DNA of 64,000 bases, taken from an uncultured Porphyromonadaceae bacterium. GTDB lineage: Bacteria; Bacteroidota; Bacteroidia; Bacteroidales; Muribaculaceae. Under the pieces are notes generated by a model that did no database searches, was not told where the DNA came from, and was given only the letters and a program-made list of their open reading frames with translations. Numbering within the stretch: the stretch's first letter is position 1; every line of letters begins with the position of its first letter. Below are positions 1 through 10,287 of this stretch, piece by piece. The position numbers and the translations under genes are program-made. The stretch is taken from NCBI GenBank assembly GCA_947176915.1, contig CAMWSM010000004.1:1-64000 (forward strand), given 5' to 3'.

Positions 1-51
1 TGAGGGGGTAGTGGCCGGTAGGCTGTGTGAGTTCGAGTCTCATCTTGGACA
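1..51 (+). tRNA. 3' part of a class II tRNA (Leu-like; possible GAG anticodon at the window edge), truncated by window start
   Basis: T-arm gtgag-ttcgagt-ctcat at 27-43 followed by acceptor strand cttggac and discriminator A at 51; long variable arm upstream; 5' half outside window, so isotype is tentative. Confidence 0.7.
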
Positions 52-56
52 CTTTG

Positions 57-101
57 AAGGGTCCGAAAGAAAAGTAACTTTTCTTTCGGACCCTTATTTT
101 T
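57..101 (+). terminator. Intrinsic terminator after tRNA
   Basis: Perfect 18-bp stem aagggtccgaaagaaaag-taa-cttttctttcggaccctt followed by attttttg. Confidence 0.9.
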
Positions 102-176
102 TGTTTAAACCTATATTTTATTTCATGTGTTATACCAGTATATTCCACTTCAACTAACAATATTAAATTTTATTTT

Positions 177-1877
177 ATGGAATGGCTTTATGATATATTA
201 CGCCAAAATCCGGTTATTCCAATTTTCTTGACAATAGGACTTGGATTTTGGTTAGGAAACCTTAAATTTAAATCATTTTCACTCGGACCGGTAACTGCCA
301 CACTGCTTGTTGGCGTTTTAATAGGTCAGATTGGCGTTCCTATAGCAGAACCATTGAAATCGGTAGCCTTTATGCTGTTTCTTTTCGCAATCGGTTATAG
401 CGTCGGGCCTCAATTCTTCCGATCGCTTAAAGGCGATGGTTTAAAGCAGATGGGATTTGCCTGTGTAGAAGGTCTGATATGTGTAGGTGTCTGCATAGGA
501 GTCGCTAAGATAATGGGATATAATGTGGGAACTGCCATCGGAATTTTCTCAGGGTCGCAAACTATATCGGCTGTATTAGGAGTTGGAGGAGACACTCTTC
601 GCTCTCTGAATATTCCGAAGGATAAGGTGGACTATTTCATAGGGATGATGCCCTCGGCATACGCGGTAACATATATATTCGGTACCATCGGAACAGCCTG
701 GATAATTGCAAATCTTGGTCCTAAACTTCTTGGTGGATTAGATAAAGTCAAGGCGGAGACGGCAAAAATAGAAGCTGAACTCGACAGTGGTGAATTTGAA
801 CCTGAGCCGGGGATGATTGTTGCAAATCGTCCGGTTTCATTCAGGTCTTTTAGGGCAGACTCATCTTTTTTCCGCACTCCTAAAAGAGTGGAGGAGATAG
901 AAAGATTCCTCAAGGAGAAAAGAATCAGACTTTTTATAGAACGTCTTAGAATAGGGGGTGAGATTGTTGATCCGGCTCCGGATGTGCTTGTGAAGAAGGG
1001 AGATGTTTTAGTGCTTGCAGGACGTAGGGAAATGATGGTAAATGAAAGCGATGCCATAGGTCCGGAGATAGTTGACCACGAATTGATGAATTTCAGCACA
1101 GAAAATCTTCCGGTAACAGTTGCTAAGAAAGGTGCTGATGGAAAGACACTGGGAGAACTGCGCCGTATGGCTTGCATGAAAGGCGTTATGGTGAGAGGAA
1201 TCTTGCGTAACAATGTATCCTTGCCAGTAAGGGCACGTACACAACTGCTGAGCGGAGATGTTGTAACGCTTGTCGGACTTCCTGAAGATGTTGCGAATGC
1301 TGTGGATGAAATAGGCTATTCTGATCGTCATACGGTTGAGACAGACATGTCTTTTGTCGGGCTTGCGCTTGCAATCGGCTGTTTTATTGGAGCACTCACC
1401 ATAAAAATGGATGGAATTCCAATTTCATTAAGTACAAGCGGGGGAGCCTTGATTTCAGGTTTGTTCTTTGGTTGGCTCCGCAATCAGCGTCCTACTTTCG
1501 GGAGAATCCCAAGCTCCGTTGTATGGGTAATGGACAACGTGGGATTGAATATGTTCATTGCAGTGGTGGGTCTATCTGCAGGACCTTCTTTCATAAGTGG
1601 TTTAAAAGAGGTTGGTGTAGGTCTATTTTTTGTTGGAATTGTCTGCACAACAATTCCACTCATTTTATCTATATTTATAGGAAGAAAGTTATTTAAGTTT
1701 TCTGCAGCCGAGACATTAGGATGTGTTGCAGGGAGCAGAAACGCTGTGGCTGCATTAGGCGCGATTCAGGATAACCTTGAAAGTACGCTTCCAGCAATGG
1801 GATATACCGTAACATACGCAGTCGGAAATTTCGTGTTAATTTTTTCCGGAATAGCTGTAGCCCTTCTTGTTTCGTAA
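177..1877 (+). CDS. Putative transporter of the aspartate:alanine exchanger (AspT/YidE) family with central TrkA-C (RCK_C) domains
   Basis: Two membrane halves flanking two RCK_C-like segments; GSRNAVAALGAI motif; paralogous to 35438..37099. Confidence 0.85.
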   Translation: MEWLYDILRQNPVIPIFLTIGLGFWLGNLKFKSFSLGPVTATLLVGVLIGQIGVPIAEPLKSVAFMLFLFAIGYSVGPQFFRSLKGDGLKQMGFACVEGLICVGVCIGVAKIMGYNVGTAIGIFSGSQTISAVLGVGGDTLRSLNIPKDKVDYFIGMMPSAYAVTYIFGTIGTAWIIANLGPKLLGGLDKVKAETAKIEAELDSGEFEPEPGMIVANRPVSFRSFRADSSFFRTPKRVEEIERFLKEKRIRLFIERLRIGGEIVDPAPDVLVKKGDVLVLAGRREMMVNESDAIGPEIVDHELMNFSTENLPVTVAKKGADGKTLGELRRMACMKGVMVRGILRNNVSLPVRARTQLLSGDVVTLVGLPEDVANAVDEIGYSDRHTVETDMSFVGLALAIGCFIGALTIKMDGIPISLSTSGGALISGLFFGWLRNQRPTFGRIPSSVVWVMDNVGLNMFIAVVGLSAGPSFISGLKEVGVGLFFVGIVCTTIPLILSIFIGRKLFKFSAAETLGCVAGSRNAVAALGAIQDNLESTLPAMGYTVTYAVGNFVLIFSGIAVALLVS

Positions 1878-1980
1878 GTTTATTAATGAAAATAATGAAA
1901 AAGTATCATTATGGCTGGAAAATAAAAATTTTTTACTTATTTTTGCAAAAATTCTTACATAAAAAATTTAATACCTTATC

Positions 1981-4900
1981 ATGAATTTTGCAAAAAGTGC
2001 ATTGTGCGGCACCATTCTGCTTTCAGCTTCTTTGGCAGGATATGCCGGCACATTCGTGGGAGACAGAACTGATTTCCGCGATGAGACTATCTATTTCGCG
2101 ATGACAACGCGTTTCTATGATGGTGACCCTAATAATAATGTTTACTGTTGGGATGGAGTCAATAATATCAATGATCCGGAATGGCGAGGCGATTTCCAAG
2201 GATTAATTGATAAGCTGGATTATATCAAGGCTCTCGGGTTTACGGCTATATGGATCACCCCTATAGTTGAGAATGCCTCCGGTTTGGATTACCACGGTTA
2301 TCATGCAATGGATTTTTCTAAAGTTGATCACCGTTATGTAAATAAAGATGCAACAGCAGAACAAGCGGATGTTGCTTTCAAGGATCTTGTTAAAGCTGTT
2401 CATGATAAGGGGATGAAAATAATTCTTGATATAGTGGTGCAGCATACGGGCAACTTCGGGGAAGCACATCTTGCTCCTATGTTCAAAAAGGATTATACTA
2501 AAAATCTTGCCGATATCAATGAGTCAATGATTCCTTTGACGGTAAGCAATGGTGGAGTGCTCCCTGATAATTATGAAAGCATGAAGCCCGCCGATCAATA
2601 TGGCAATCGACTCGCAATTATGAAGAACAGTGATTTTACAAATCGTGATATTCATAATTACTATCACCACAAAGCCTGGTTTGACTGGGATGATCCTTCC
2701 CGGTGGTGGGGTCAGATTGCCGGTGATTGTGTGGATCTTAATACCGAGCATCCTGCGGTAACTAATTATCTTGTGGAATGTTACTCCCGTTTCATAAAGA
2801 TGGGCATTGACGGATTCAGAATTGATACTGCAGGTCATATCCCACGTCTTGCATTCAACAAGATGTTCATTCCTCAATTTATTGCAGCATCCGAGACTGA
2901 AGAGGCTAAGAAAAATCGAGGCAATGCTCCTTTCTTCATGTATGGTGAAGTCTGTGCTCGTTCAATGGAGGTGATTTATCGTGGGGATAATTATAATTGC
3001 TCGCCGTGCTATTATACTTGGAAAGAGAATAAGGATTATCCTTGGGATATGGATCCGGCATCATGGGACTCTATTGTGAAAATTCCGACAAAGGATGAGG
3101 GATCACAAGATTATTTTACGGTTGACGGCCATACTAACTGGGATTCCGTTCTTCAGTCGGCTACTGACGACAAGGGACATTCGGATGCCATTCTTAGAAA
3201 GAGTGATAATGCTAAGTTGAACGGCAATGATTATCACACCCCGGACCACTCTCAGCATTCCGGACTGAATGTCATTGACTTTGCGATGCACTGGAATTTC
3301 AATTCAGCACAAGGCGCCTACGGAGTCCGTAATCAGGATTATCTCTATAATGATGCCACCTATAATGTGGTCTATGTAGATTCTCATGACTACGCTCCTG
3401 ATAGCAATTACCGCTTTGCAGGAACTCAGGATACATGGGCTGAAAATCTTTCACTGATGTTTACTTTCCGAGGCATCCCATGTTTATATTATGGCTCGGA
3501 GGTAGAATTTCAAAAGGGTAAGGACATAGATAAAGGTGCTATTCTTGCTCTAAAAGATACAGGACGTGCTTATTTCGGCGGTTATCTGGAAGGAAGTGTT
3601 GATGTAAAGGATTTTGCAGACTATTCTAATGCAAAAGGAAACATGAAGTCTACTCTTGAATATCCGCTTGCCCGTCATATTCAGCGCCTCAATAAGATTC
3701 GTGCCGCCGTTCCCGCACTGCGCAAAGGGCAGTACAGCAATGAGGGGTGCTCAGGCAAAATGGCATTCAAGCGTCGATATACTGATGATAAGGTTGATTC
3801 GTATGTTCTGGTGACTATTTCCGGTGATGCTACGTTCACGGGTGTTCTTAACGGACGATATGTTGATGCCGTTACCGGTGATATACAGAATGTTACCGAT
3901 GGAAAACTGACAGCCAAATGTTCAGGAAAAGGAAACCTTCGGGTGTACGTACTTGATACGGAAAAGACCAAGGCTCCCGGAAAGATTGGAGAAGATGGCA
4001 AATATCTCTTTGCAGCTGCTTCTGTTGATCAACCTTGGGAAACATGGCCAGATGAAACAATGCCTGAAGAGACGTGGACTGTGAAACCTAATGGTGGCGG
4101 TGGAGGCAACGTCAGCTCCAATCGTGAGGAACCGGATCCTGTGGTTGCTCCTGCAATGGCTGAGGGAGAACAGGCAATCTTCTTCGAGCATGAGTCTTGG
4201 TGGCCTGTAACTTGCTGGGTATGGTCAAACTCAAAGAATTTCACCGGTGGCAGTTGGCCCGGTCAGAATCTGTCTTACCTGGGCAATAATGTTTATAAAT
4301 GGACATATACCGGTGATGGTAAGATACCGGCTGAAGCAAAAGTAATTTTCTCATGCAATGGCGGAGATCAGACTTCTAAGGATGGCTGGGACTATGTCAA
4401 TGGCGGCTACTATAATGCAAACGGTTATGTTAAGACTATCGAAGGAGCGGGAGAGATAGCTGATGATCCCAATCCACCGGTCAATCCGACAGAATCAAAG
4501 GAATGGATTGCATATTTCGATAATTCCAAGTCAAACTGGAATAAGGTTTATGCTTGGGTTTGGGATGTTAATCATGGGGATAAGAATTATTCAGGAGGCA
4601 CCTGGCCCGGTAAGGAATTGACAGAGAAAAATGCCGCCGGTCATTATGTTTTCAAATGTCAGGTTGAGGATGCAGATCCGAAGATGATGATTATTTTTAA
4701 TGATGGTAGCACTCAGACAAAGAATTTGGATTTTATACACACCGGCATTTACACGAGTGAAGGATACACCAACACCACCACGGGAGTCAAGACTGTATCA
4801 GCATTAGAAAATGTCAAGCTGTATGTAAAAACCGGACAGTTGTATGTGGAGACATCCGATGCAATGCTTCTTCCCGTCGCACGTCTGGATGGTGTCGTAT

Positions 4901-4986
4901 TCCACATTGTGCTCCATGTGGGGGTTAACGAGATTGATCTTCCGAAAGGTATGTATATCATTAATGGAAAGAAGATAGTTCTTTAA
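1981..4986 (+). CDS. Secreted GH13 alpha-amylase family protein with two C-terminal starch-binding (CBM26-like) modules
   Basis: N-terminal signal peptide; GH13 motifs (DIVVQHTG, GIDGFRIDTAGH, FMYGEV, YVDSHD); tandem W-rich modules (VTCWVWSN..GGSWPGQ and VYAWVWD..GGTWPGKE). Confidence 0.9.
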   Translation: MNFAKSALCGTILLSASLAGYAGTFVGDRTDFRDETIYFAMTTRFYDGDPNNNVYCWDGVNNINDPEWRGDFQGLIDKLDYIKALGFTAIWITPIVENASGLDYHGYHAMDFSKVDHRYVNKDATAEQADVAFKDLVKAVHDKGMKIILDIVVQHTGNFGEAHLAPMFKKDYTKNLADINESMIPLTVSNGGVLPDNYESMKPADQYGNRLAIMKNSDFTNRDIHNYYHHKAWFDWDDPSRWWGQIAGDCVDLNTEHPAVTNYLVECYSRFIKMGIDGFRIDTAGHIPRLAFNKMFIPQFIAASETEEAKKNRGNAPFFMYGEVCARSMEVIYRGDNYNCSPCYYTWKENKDYPWDMDPASWDSIVKIPTKDEGSQDYFTVDGHTNWDSVLQSATDDKGHSDAILRKSDNAKLNGNDYHTPDHSQHSGLNVIDFAMHWNFNSAQGAYGVRNQDYLYNDATYNVVYVDSHDYAPDSNYRFAGTQDTWAENLSLMFTFRGIPCLYYGSEVEFQKGKDIDKGAILALKDTGRAYFGGYLEGSVDVKDFADYSNAKGNMKSTLEYPLARHIQRLNKIRAAVPALRKGQYSNEGCSGKMAFKRRYTDDKVDSYVLVTISGDATFTGVLNGRYVDAVTGDIQNVTDGKLTAKCSGKGNLRVYVLDTEKTKAPGKIGEDGKYLFAAASVDQPWETWPDETMPEETWTVKPNGGGGGNVSSNREEPDPVVAPAMAEGEQAIFFEHESWWPVTCWVWSNSKNFTGGSWPGQNLSYLGNNVYKWTYTGDGKIPAEAKVIFSCNGGDQTSKDGWDYVNGGYYNANGYVKTIEGAGEIADDPNPPVNPTESKEWIAYFDNSKSNWNKVYAWVWDVNHGDKNYSGGTWPGKELTEKNAAGHYVFKCQVEDADPKMMIIFNDGSTQTKNLDFIHTGIYTSEGYTNTTTGVKTVSALENVKLYVKTGQLYVETSDAMLLPVARLDGVVFHIVLHVGVNEIDLPKGMYIINGKKIVL

Positions 4987-5010
4987 TTCAGAAGGTAGTA
5001 AAAAAGAAAG

Positions 5011-5045
5011 TAGGGTGTATTAGAAATTTCTGATACACCCTATCT
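5011..5045 (+). terminator. Terminator hairpin after amylase gene
   Basis: tagggtgtattagaaa/tttctgatacacccta stem followed by tctctttt. Confidence 0.75.
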
Positions 5046-5139
5046 CTTTTATGACAATTCTTGTTAGTATGATTTATTTTCTCAAAACTATAAGGAAGGC
5101 ATTATGATCATACATCCCTAATTTCATCGGATATGGATA

Positions 5140-6072
5140 TTATAATCTCTCCCAAATCCAGGGATTGGAAAAGCGAGATGTAATTTCTTTTGAATTAAGC
5201 CGAGATTGAAGTTCCTCTTTATTATCTGAAGTAGCTGCAACAACTCTTGACACTTTACGGGAAGTAACCGTTGAAAGTGGAAATTCTGAAGATGAGAATT
5301 GTTCAGCATATTTCTCAGCATCGGCTTTACTTTTGAAAGTAGCCACAATGAGATAATATGATGGAAGATTCGTCTGTTGCTCTTTTGTAATTGTGTCTTT
5401 AATTGCAATAGTAGGTATAGAATCTTTTTTTAATTCTGCTGAAACTTCATTTGAGATTTTATTGTTTAAGAATGCTTCTACCGGAACAACAGATGCCTTT
5501 TGCTCACGATTGTCAGAAGGGAGAGGATAAAGAAAACCTGCCAATGTTACCGTAGCGACAGCAGCTATGGCAGCAGCGATTTTTCCAATTCTGCGAATGA
5601 AACCTTTCCTTTTTTTAACCTGGAAACCTCTTTCAGATGTAAGGTTTTGTTCGATATTATTAGAAATATTCAATGGTTTTAAACCGGGGCACACAGAAAG
5701 AGCACCAGCAGCGTCGGATGGAGAGAAAAGGATAGTGTTTTCTTCTCCCACTAAAAATGATCCTATTTTCCCAAGCTGGCAGGAACCTTCCGAATATAAG
5801 TGATTCTTAAGATTGGTTACTTCATGGAAAAGAGCCTGTCGAGCTTCCTCAAAAGAGATGCCGTTTTTTCGAGCTATTGAATTTGTGAGAAGTCCATCAT
5901 CAGTTGTAACGGCTTGATTAAACATTACCGAACGTCGGGGAGGGAGCATCTGTCCCTTTACCACATCAATTAGAGCGGGAGAGGCAGTTGCAATAAAGGC
6001 TCCCAGACCGGGCACAATAACACAATCATGGCGGAGAAGGAGGTATTCTATATGGAGGATGAGATGATTCAT
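5140..6072 (-). CDS. HU-like (CCDC81-type prokaryotic HU) domain protein with TM helix and C-terminal SPOR domain
   Basis: N-terminal HDCVIVPGLGAFIA and NGISFEEARQAL pattern; TM segment KIAAAIAAVATVTLAGFLYPL; SPOR-like SYYLIVATFKSKADAEKYAEQF. Confidence 0.75.
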   Translation of the reverse strand: MNHLILHIEYLLLRHDCVIVPGLGAFIATASPALIDVVKGQMLPPRRSVMFNQAVTTDDGLLTNSIARKNGISFEEARQALFHEVTNLKNHLYSEGSCQLGKIGSFLVGEENTILFSPSDAAGALSVCPGLKPLNISNNIEQNLTSERGFQVKKRKGFIRRIGKIAAAIAAVATVTLAGFLYPLPSDNREQKASVVPVEAFLNNKISNEVSAELKKDSIPTIAIKDTITKEQQTNLPSYYLIVATFKSKADAEKYAEQFSSSEFPLSTVTSRKVSRVVAATSDNKEELQSRLNSKEITSRFSNPWIWERL

Positions 6073-6192
6073 GTTTGTTCGGTGTTTATGTATTTTTTCA
6101 GCGTAAGAGGAACAAAACCTCTCTTTGAGTCTGCAAAGTTAGCGATAAAAAAGATAAAAACCTATTATGGAGTTAAGAAAAAACACTTTCAG

Positions 6193-7008
6193 TTAAGGGA
6201 TGAATTGTTCAATAAATTGTTTATCAGCTCCTTTCGAAAGTGCTATTTTCTTATCTGCAAGTGCCTCTTCGCGTCGGTAGTTAAGTCTGTGAAGATAGCC
6301 GCGCCATATATAGAAATAAGGATTTTCCGGATATTTTTCAATGCTCTCACGAATATCGGAAGATGCTTCCGAATATTTTTCCATGGATATTTTAAGTAAG
6401 ATACGCCAGGATCGCGTTTCCGGTTCATCAGATAGCCGTAGGGCTTCGTCATAATACTTTAAAGCAGCTTCCTTATCCCCTTCCAATTCTGAAATACGCC
6501 CCAATGCAGACATTCCCACATCGTTATAAGGATAATGACGACATAAGAGATTTAAAGTGGATTGTGCTTCATCAAGTCGATTTTCCCCCAGCAAAATCAA
6601 TCCTTTCATTTGCAGGGGCCATTCCTGAATTGAATCCATGCTTAAGGACTCTTCGATATCTTCCAGTGCCTCTTTATTTCTTTTTAAATAAAGAAGCGTG
6701 CGAGCCCTATTATTATAAAGAGTGGAGGATCGGGGGGAAAGGGTTAGGCCTAAACGAAAAGATTCAAGAGCCTCTTCATAGTGTCCCTGATTTGTCTGGG
6801 CTACCCCCAGATTGGAAAGAAGAAGGGAATTAGTGAAATTTGCGGGTTCAAGTCTTAAGGCTTTAACTATTGTTTGCTCGGCAGCCTCCCAACGTTCCCG
6901 TTTCATATACATGTCTGCAGAATCAACGAGTGCCAAATATTTGGGTGAGGAGGCAGATAAAGATGCAGAAGCGATCAATAGGGTTGCGGCGGCAAAAAAT
7001 TTATACAT
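6193..7008 (-). CDS. Secreted tetratricopeptide repeat protein
   Basis: Repeated TPR units (AEQTIVKALRLEPANFTNSLLLSNLGVAQTNQGHYEEALESFRLGL); start reassigned from 7155 to 7008 (MYKFFAAATLLIASASLSA signal peptide). Confidence 0.8.
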   Translation of the reverse strand: MYKFFAAATLLIASASLSASSPKYLALVDSADMYMKRERWEAAEQTIVKALRLEPANFTNSLLLSNLGVAQTNQGHYEEALESFRLGLTLSPRSSTLYNNRARTLLYLKRNKEALEDIEESLSMDSIQEWPLQMKGLILLGENRLDEAQSTLNLLCRHYPYNDVGMSALGRISELEGDKEAALKYYDEALRLSDEPETRSWRILLKISMEKYSEASSDIRESIEKYPENPYFYIWRGYLHRLNYRREEALADKKIALSKGADKQFIEQFIP

Positions 7009-7052
7009 AACTGAAATCGGAAGTTTTTGAATAATCAAGTAGTTATCCTTTG

Positions 7053-7060
7053 CAAAGTTA
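7053..7060 (-). promoter_or_regulatory. Bacteroidetes-type -7 box for the TPR gene
   Basis: caaagtta on + strand = TAACTTTG on - strand, ~45 nt upstream of the 7008 start. Confidence 0.5.
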
Positions 7061-7416
7061 ATAAAAATAATAATATAACCCGAATCCTCCGTCAATAGTG
7101 AAATCCTTAGATATAAACCATGATTATAGTGCAGAAGTAGGAAATTGGTATACATCTCCCTACTATACTGCTCCGGTCTTTCTATTTATTCCTAAGTTAT
7201 TACGGAAGTCCTAATTTCATCATCATCCATATTTATCATACTGAAAAAACATAATTGGAATTTGGGTTTTACTAATTTCCAAGACAAATTTATTCAAATT
7301 ATTTAACAAAACTTATTAATTTTGCAGTGTCTCCTGTCTCTCTATCCGGCTATGGATTTAATCAGCTGAATCATGTGGCAGGAGATTATTGATAATAACT
7401 GTTTATAAAAAATATA

Positions 7417-8028
7417 ATGACAGAGAAAGAGAAGTGCAGAGCAGGAGAGTTATACAATCCTAATTATGATGATGAGCTTCAAAGGGAGATGTTGGAAAGT
7501 GCTGAAAGATGTTTTCAATACAATTCTGTTCCCCCAACAAAAGTAGAGGAACGTGATGCCTTGCTCTCAGAAATATTAGGAAGCAAAGGGGAGAATTGTT
7601 GCATACGCTCTCCATTTCAATGTGATTACGGATATAATATTCATGTTGGCAACAATTTCTTTGCCAACTACAATTTTATTGTCCTTGATGGAGGAGAGGT
7701 CAGAATAGGGGACAATGTGTTTATTGCTCCTAATGTTGGTTTACACACAGCCGGGCATCCTCTTGACAGTAAAAGACGTAATGAAGGACTGGAATATGCA
7801 GGACAAATTACCATCGAAGATGATGTCTGGATTGGAGCCGGGGTACAGGTCTGTCCTGGTGTAACCATACACAGTGGAGCAGTGATAGCAGCGGGAGCTG
7901 TGGTAACCAAGGATGTGCCTGCCAATACTGTGGTGGCAGGCGTACCGGCAAAGGTTATTAAAAAATTAATCAATAAAGGAGATCATGGCAAAGGAAGAAT
8001 ATATAAAGAAAAACAGGGACTGGATTAA
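7417..8028 (+). CDS. maa: Maltose/galactoside-type sugar O-acetyltransferase (hexapeptide repeat)
   Basis: [22 protein letters not shown]-terminus, [24 protein letters not shown], left-handed beta-helix hexapeptides, [10 protein letters not shown]. Confidence 0.9.
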   Translation: MTEKEKCRAGELYNPNYDDELQREMLESAERCFQYNSVPPTKVEERDALLSEILGSKGENCCIRSPFQCDYGYNIHVGNNFFANYNFIVLDGGEVRIGDNVFIAPNVGLHTAGHPLDSKRRNEGLEYAGQITIEDDVWIGAGVQVCPGVTIHSGAVIAAGAVVTKDVPANTVVAGVPAKVIKKLINKGDHGKGRIYKEKQGLD

Positions 8029-8383
8029 GAAAAAAAGTGAAGAGTCAGGAGTTAGAGTGCTTGATAAGGGGATCTTTTATAAAATTATTAAATCCGGTGA
8101 TGGAAAGTCTGTTCAACCTAATAGAGGAAGTGTTGTAACGGTCCATTATGTAGGTAAAACTATTAATGGAAAAATATTTGACAGCAGCCGTGGGGGCACG
8201 GCACCTGCGTTCAGACTTCGTGATTTAATTCCCGGTTGGATAATAGCTTTACAGAAGATGCATGTCGGGGATAGATGGGAAATCTATATCCCTTCTGAAC
8301 AGGGTTACGGTAAAATAAATCAGCCCGGCATCCCCGGTGGATCAACTTTGGTGTTTGATGTTGAGCTTTTGGCTGTAAATTGA
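7985..8383 (+). CDS. FKBP-type peptidyl-prolyl cis-trans isomerase
   Basis: [18 protein letters not shown]...[33 protein letters not shown]-like RBS; overlaps previous CDS by 44 nt. Confidence 0.9.
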   Translation: MAKEEYIKKNRDWIKKKSEESGVRVLDKGIFYKIIKSGDGKSVQPNRGSVVTVHYVGKTINGKIFDSSRGGTAPAFRLRDLIPGWIIALQKMHVGDRWEIYIPSEQGYGKINQPGIPGGSTLVFDVELLAVN

Positions 8384-8509
8384 ACTTATATCCTGCATAA
8401 TGTGTTTATAATAAGGTAAGTGAGTGTTGAATATTAATAGGCTGCTCTTACTTACATAATTCAAGAATAAGCCATTATTATCTGTTATCAAAAAATATTA
8501 GAAAGAACT

Positions 8510-10207
8510 ATGAATGACACAAAACACTCCATGACGGTAGCTGAGCAGGTTGTGGATCAATTGGCAAACTCGGGAGTTGAGCATATTTATGCGATTACCG
8601 GCGACAGCCTCAATGCCCTTACAGACGCTATTACCAAAGATGGAAGAATAAAGTTTATCCATGTGAGAAATGAGGAGGCTGCTGCTTTTGCCGCCAGTGC
8701 AGAGGCTCAATTGACCGGCAGGCTGGCGGCTTGTGCCGGGAGCAGCGGACCGGGTCATGTCCATCTTATAAATGGTCTGTATGATGCACAACGTTCAAAT
8801 GCACCTGTTCTTGCAATTGCTTCCACATGTGCCTCTTCGATGTTTGGAACAGGATATTTTCAAGAGACAAACCCAACACTTTTGTTCTCTAACTGTACTG
8901 TTTATAATGAAATGGCAGTTACGCCTCAGCAGGTGCCCAGCATGCTTCATGGAGCGATGCAGACAGCCGTGGCAAGAGGAGGGGTTGGAGTTGTCGGTCT
9001 GCCGGCTGACGTAATAACTCAAACCGCTGCCAAAGATGGCGCCTCTATTGTACCTTCCTATACTGAAAGGCTCCCTCGGCCTTCAGAAGAAGAAATTGAG
9101 GAAGCCGCGCGGTTATTGAACGATGCCAGTACGGTGGCTATTTTTGCCGGACATGGTGCCACTGACGCAGCCGAACTTGTAAAAGAGTTGGCTGACGTTC
9201 TGAAGGCACCGGTGGTTACGTCCTATAAATCTCAGATGGAGATGACCCGTGACATGCCTAACTATGTCGGCCACATGGGTTATCTTGGAATGTGGTCGGC
9301 AGAAAAGGCAATAGCAAATGCGGATGTTGTGCTCATCCTTGGGACTAACTTCCCATATCCCGGATTTTTCCCTACTGAAAAAAGAAGCATTCAGGTTGAC
9401 GTCAGGGCTGAAAGACTTGGAAAACGAGCCAATCTGCAACTGGGAGTCCGCTCTGATTCCAAACTATTTATTGAGGCATTATTGCCGAAATTACAGAAGA
9501 AGGTGAATGATTCTTTCTTGAAAACCGCACTGGATGATTGGTCAGCCATCAAGGTCAAAATGCAAGAACCGGTATTAAATCCGGGCAAGAATTATTGTAT
9601 TCGTCCGGAATATATGCTTTCTCTTCTGGACAAACTTGCTTCAGAGGACTGCATTGTAGCTGTGGATACAGGAATGAATAATGTATGGACAAGCCATTAT
9701 CTCACCCCTTCAAAGGGTAGAAAGATGATAGGTTCGTTCACTCACGGGTCAATGGCAAATGCATTGCCAATGGCTATTGGCGCAGCAGTGTCAAATCCCG
9801 GGAAACAAATAATATCCTTATCCGGAGACGGAGGACTTGCAATGCTGATGGGAGAGATGCTTACTGTGATCCAATACCAATTGCCTGTAAAAATATTGGT
9901 AGCCGATAATAGGGCTTTGGCATTCGTAAAATGGGAGATGGAACTTGCAGATTATTCTCCAAGTGAAGTAAATCTTGTTAATCCAGATTTTGCGGCTGTA
10001 GCTCAAGCCATGGGTTATCAGGCAGAGACGGTCAGTGATCCCTCCGAGCTTGAACCTGCCATGAAGCGCTGGTTGTCAGCTGAGGGACCCGCACTACTTT
10101 CCGTTACTACTGATACTGACGCAGCATCGTTCACATTCAGCCAAGAATTGATGGAGAAAGGAGCACCGGGAAATGTACTTTCCAATTTTATGGCACCGGG
10201 AATATAA
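8510..10207 (+). CDS. poxB: Thiamine pyrophosphate-dependent pyruvate oxidase/dehydrogenase (quinone), PoxB-like
   Basis: VEHIYAITGDSLNALTDAI, NEEAAAFAASAEAQLTG, TPP-binding SGDGGLAMLMGEMLTVIQYQLPVKILVADN. Confidence 0.88.
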   Translation: MNDTKHSMTVAEQVVDQLANSGVEHIYAITGDSLNALTDAITKDGRIKFIHVRNEEAAAFAASAEAQLTGRLAACAGSSGPGHVHLINGLYDAQRSNAPVLAIASTCASSMFGTGYFQETNPTLLFSNCTVYNEMAVTPQQVPSMLHGAMQTAVARGGVGVVGLPADVITQTAAKDGASIVPSYTERLPRPSEEEIEEAARLLNDASTVAIFAGHGATDAAELVKELADVLKAPVVTSYKSQMEMTRDMPNYVGHMGYLGMWSAEKAIANADVVLILGTNFPYPGFFPTEKRSIQVDVRAERLGKRANLQLGVRSDSKLFIEALLPKLQKKVNDSFLKTALDDWSAIKVKMQEPVLNPGKNYCIRPEYMLSLLDKLASEDCIVAVDTGMNNVWTSHYLTPSKGRKMIGSFTHGSMANALPMAIGAAVSNPGKQIISLSGDGGLAMLMGEMLTVIQYQLPVKILVADNRALAFVKWEMELADYSPSEVNLVNPDFAAVAQAMGYQAETVSDPSELEPAMKRWLSAEGPALLSVTTDTDAASFTFSQELMEKGAPGNVLSNFMAPGI

Positions 10208-10222
10208 GAAAGTGCTGGAAAT

Positions 10223-10270
10223 AATAAATCCGGGCTGCTGGAATATTTATTCCAGCAGCCCGGATTTATT
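10223..10270. terminator. Bidirectional intrinsic terminator between poxB and dsbD
   Basis: Perfect 23-bp stem aataaatccgggctgctggaata-tt-tattccagcagcccggatttatt. Confidence 0.9.
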
Positions 10271-10287
10271 ATGAATGTTTTATTGAT

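Noticed and set aside
632-1213. 193-aa antisense ORF inside the first transporter
   Set aside because: Lies wholly opposite a well-supported CDS, low-complexity Ser/Ile-rich translation, no start-region signals.
7330-7385. Leader of the acetyltransferase gene as a riboswitch
   Set aside because: Only a 7-bp tctcctg/caggaga repeat; no known riboswitch core recognised.
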